Below are positions 62,853-64,000 of a stretch of 64,000 nt of DNA, piece after piece. A model generated the notes under the pieces. That model did not search any database and was not told the origin of the DNA. It worked only from the letters and a program-made list of their open reading frames with translations. Positions within the stretch are counted from its first letter, which is position 1, and every line of letters begins with the position of its first letter. Origin of the DNA: Trichomonas vaginalis G3 (lineage: Eukaryota > Parabasalia > Trichomonadida > Trichomonadidae); the NCBI RefSeq assembly GCF_026262505.1, contig NC_067205.1, positions 25,921,693-25,985,692 of the forward strand, read 5' to 3'. A program made the position numbers and the translations under genes.

Positions 62853-64000
62853 GCTAGACATGGGGGAGTTGTCTGCAAAGTTTTAGCTCTTATCTCTAAC
62901 AAAAAATTAATTTTTAAAAAAAAGACCGAATACGTTTCACAGCGAGAAAAAAATAAAAGGCAAGATAGAATTTTCTAGACATAAAGAAGTTGTTTACCGA
63001 GTTTTAGCTCTTATCTCTAACAAAAAATTAATTTTTAAAAAAAAGACCGAATACGTTTCACAGCGAGAAAAAAATAAAAGGCAAGATAGAATTTTCTAGA
63101 CATAAAGAAGTTGTTTACCGAGTTTTAGCTCTTATCTCTAACAAAAAATTAATTTTTAAAAAAAAGACCGAATACGTTTCACAGCGAGAAAAAAAAAAAA
63201 GGCAAGATAGAATTTTCTAGACATAAAGAAGTTGTTTACCGAGTTTTAGCTCTTATCTCTAACAAAAATTAATTTTTAAAAAAAAGACCGAATACGTTTC
63301 ACAGCGAGAAAAAAATAAAAGGCAAGATAGAATTTTCTAGACATAAAGAAGTTGTTTACCGAGTTTTAGCTCTTATCTCTAACAAAAAATTAATTTTTAA
63401 AAAAAAGACCGAATACGTTTCACAGCGAGAAAAAAATAAAAGGCAAGATAGAATTTTCTAGACATAAAGAAGTTGTTTACCGAGTTTTAGCTCTTATCTC
63501 TAACAAAAAATTAATTTTTAAAAAAAAGACCGAATACGTTTCACAGCGAGAAAAAAATAAAAGGCAAGATAGAATTTTCTAGACATAAAGAAGTTGTTTA
63601 CCGAGTTTTAGCTCTTATCTCTAACAAAAAATTAATTTTTAAAAAAAAGACCGAATACGTTTCACAGCGAGAAAAAAATAAAAGGCAAGATAGAATTTTC
63701 TAGACATAAAGAAGTTGTTTACCGAGTTTTAGCTCTTATCTCTAACAAAAAATTAATTTTTAAAAAAAAGACCGAATACGTTTCACAGCGAGAAAAAAAT
63801 AAAAGGCAAGATAGAATTTTCTAGACATAAAGAAGTTGTTTACCGAGTTTTAGCTCTTATCTCTAACAAAAAATTAATTTTTAAAAAAAAGACCGAATAC
63901 GTTTCACAGCGAGAAAAAAATAAAAGGCAAGATAGAATTTTCTAGACATAAAGAAGTTGTTTACCGAGTTTTAGCTCTTATCTCTAACAAAAAATTAATT
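62853..64000 (+). repeat. Satellite array, unit about 121 bp
   Basis: At least nine head-to-tail units, each with CTAGACATAAAGAAGTTG, GTTTTAGCTCTTATCTC and GAATACGTTTCACAGCGAG. The first unit (from 62853) is divergent (ACATGGGGGAGTTGTCTGC); the others are almost identical apart from A-run length changes, one unit being 120 bp. The array continues past the window. No coding frame is present. Confidence 0.95.

Noticed and set aside
62853-64000. CRISPR-like array
   Set aside because: The whole unit repeats with no variable spacers, and the host is a eukaryote; it is a satellite.

Overview
The window looks like nuclear DNA of a parabasalid protist, a trichomonad such as Trichomonas or Tritrichomonas. 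The reasons are intronless genes in very AT-rich spacers, a TCATTTTT initiator-like motif 2 to 11 bases before several start codons, a mariner of about 1.3 kb that closely recalls Tvmar1 of Trichomonas vaginalis, and two Maverick/Polinton giant DNA transposons. The species cannot be fixed from sequence alone.

Host genes lie in four blocks. The left block has an exocyst Sec8-like subunit (383-2833), an ankyrin fragment, a CAMK-type kinase (3605-4609) and a type I membrane glycoprotein (6106-10941) split by two mariners. The middle block (27.5-36.9 kb) has a Myb-like protein, a formate/nitrite-type channel, a SET1/MLL-type methyltransferase, NAC-alpha and a HAD phosphatase. The right block (55.8-61.5 kb) has a Munc13/MUN-like protein, a disordered protein rich in FxDxF motifs and a short orphan ORF. 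A satellite array of about 121 bp per unit runs off the right edge.

Polinton A (11236-25262) has 292-bp terminal inverted repeats (TIRs) and a perfect GAGGAA target duplication. It is a decayed deletion derivative. It keeps a protein-primed-type DNA polymerase B, a retroviral-type integrase, an archaeo-eukaryotic-primase-like gene and small accessory genes. Most of the capsid gene and the rest of the virion module are gone. One small gene in it has been hit by an IS3/IS481-like DDE element (17893-21165) and by the only mariner here with an open transposase frame (21230-22533).

Polinton B (37001-55592) has TIRs of about 745 bp, each with a whole 195-codon gene. It carries a left-hand virion module: twin amphipathic small proteins, major capsid protein, packaging ATPase, unidentified structural-type genes and a fibre with a bacteriophage tail-collar-like tip. 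A replication and integration module runs leftward from the other end (integrase, PolB with an embedded HNH domain, a conserved upstream protein). Several genes in it are frameshifted.

The most unusual feature is a family of tiny hairpins, mostly with 4-6 bp stems and 3-base loops, scattered through Polinton B between genes and in frame inside genes. At two sites the equivalent Polinton A gene lacks them. Other points for follow-up are the phage-like fibre tip, the HNH domain inside PolB, the primase, a shared TAAATG start context of Polinton genes, and the twin amphipathic proteins. All domain assignments come from reading motifs by eye; no database search was run.
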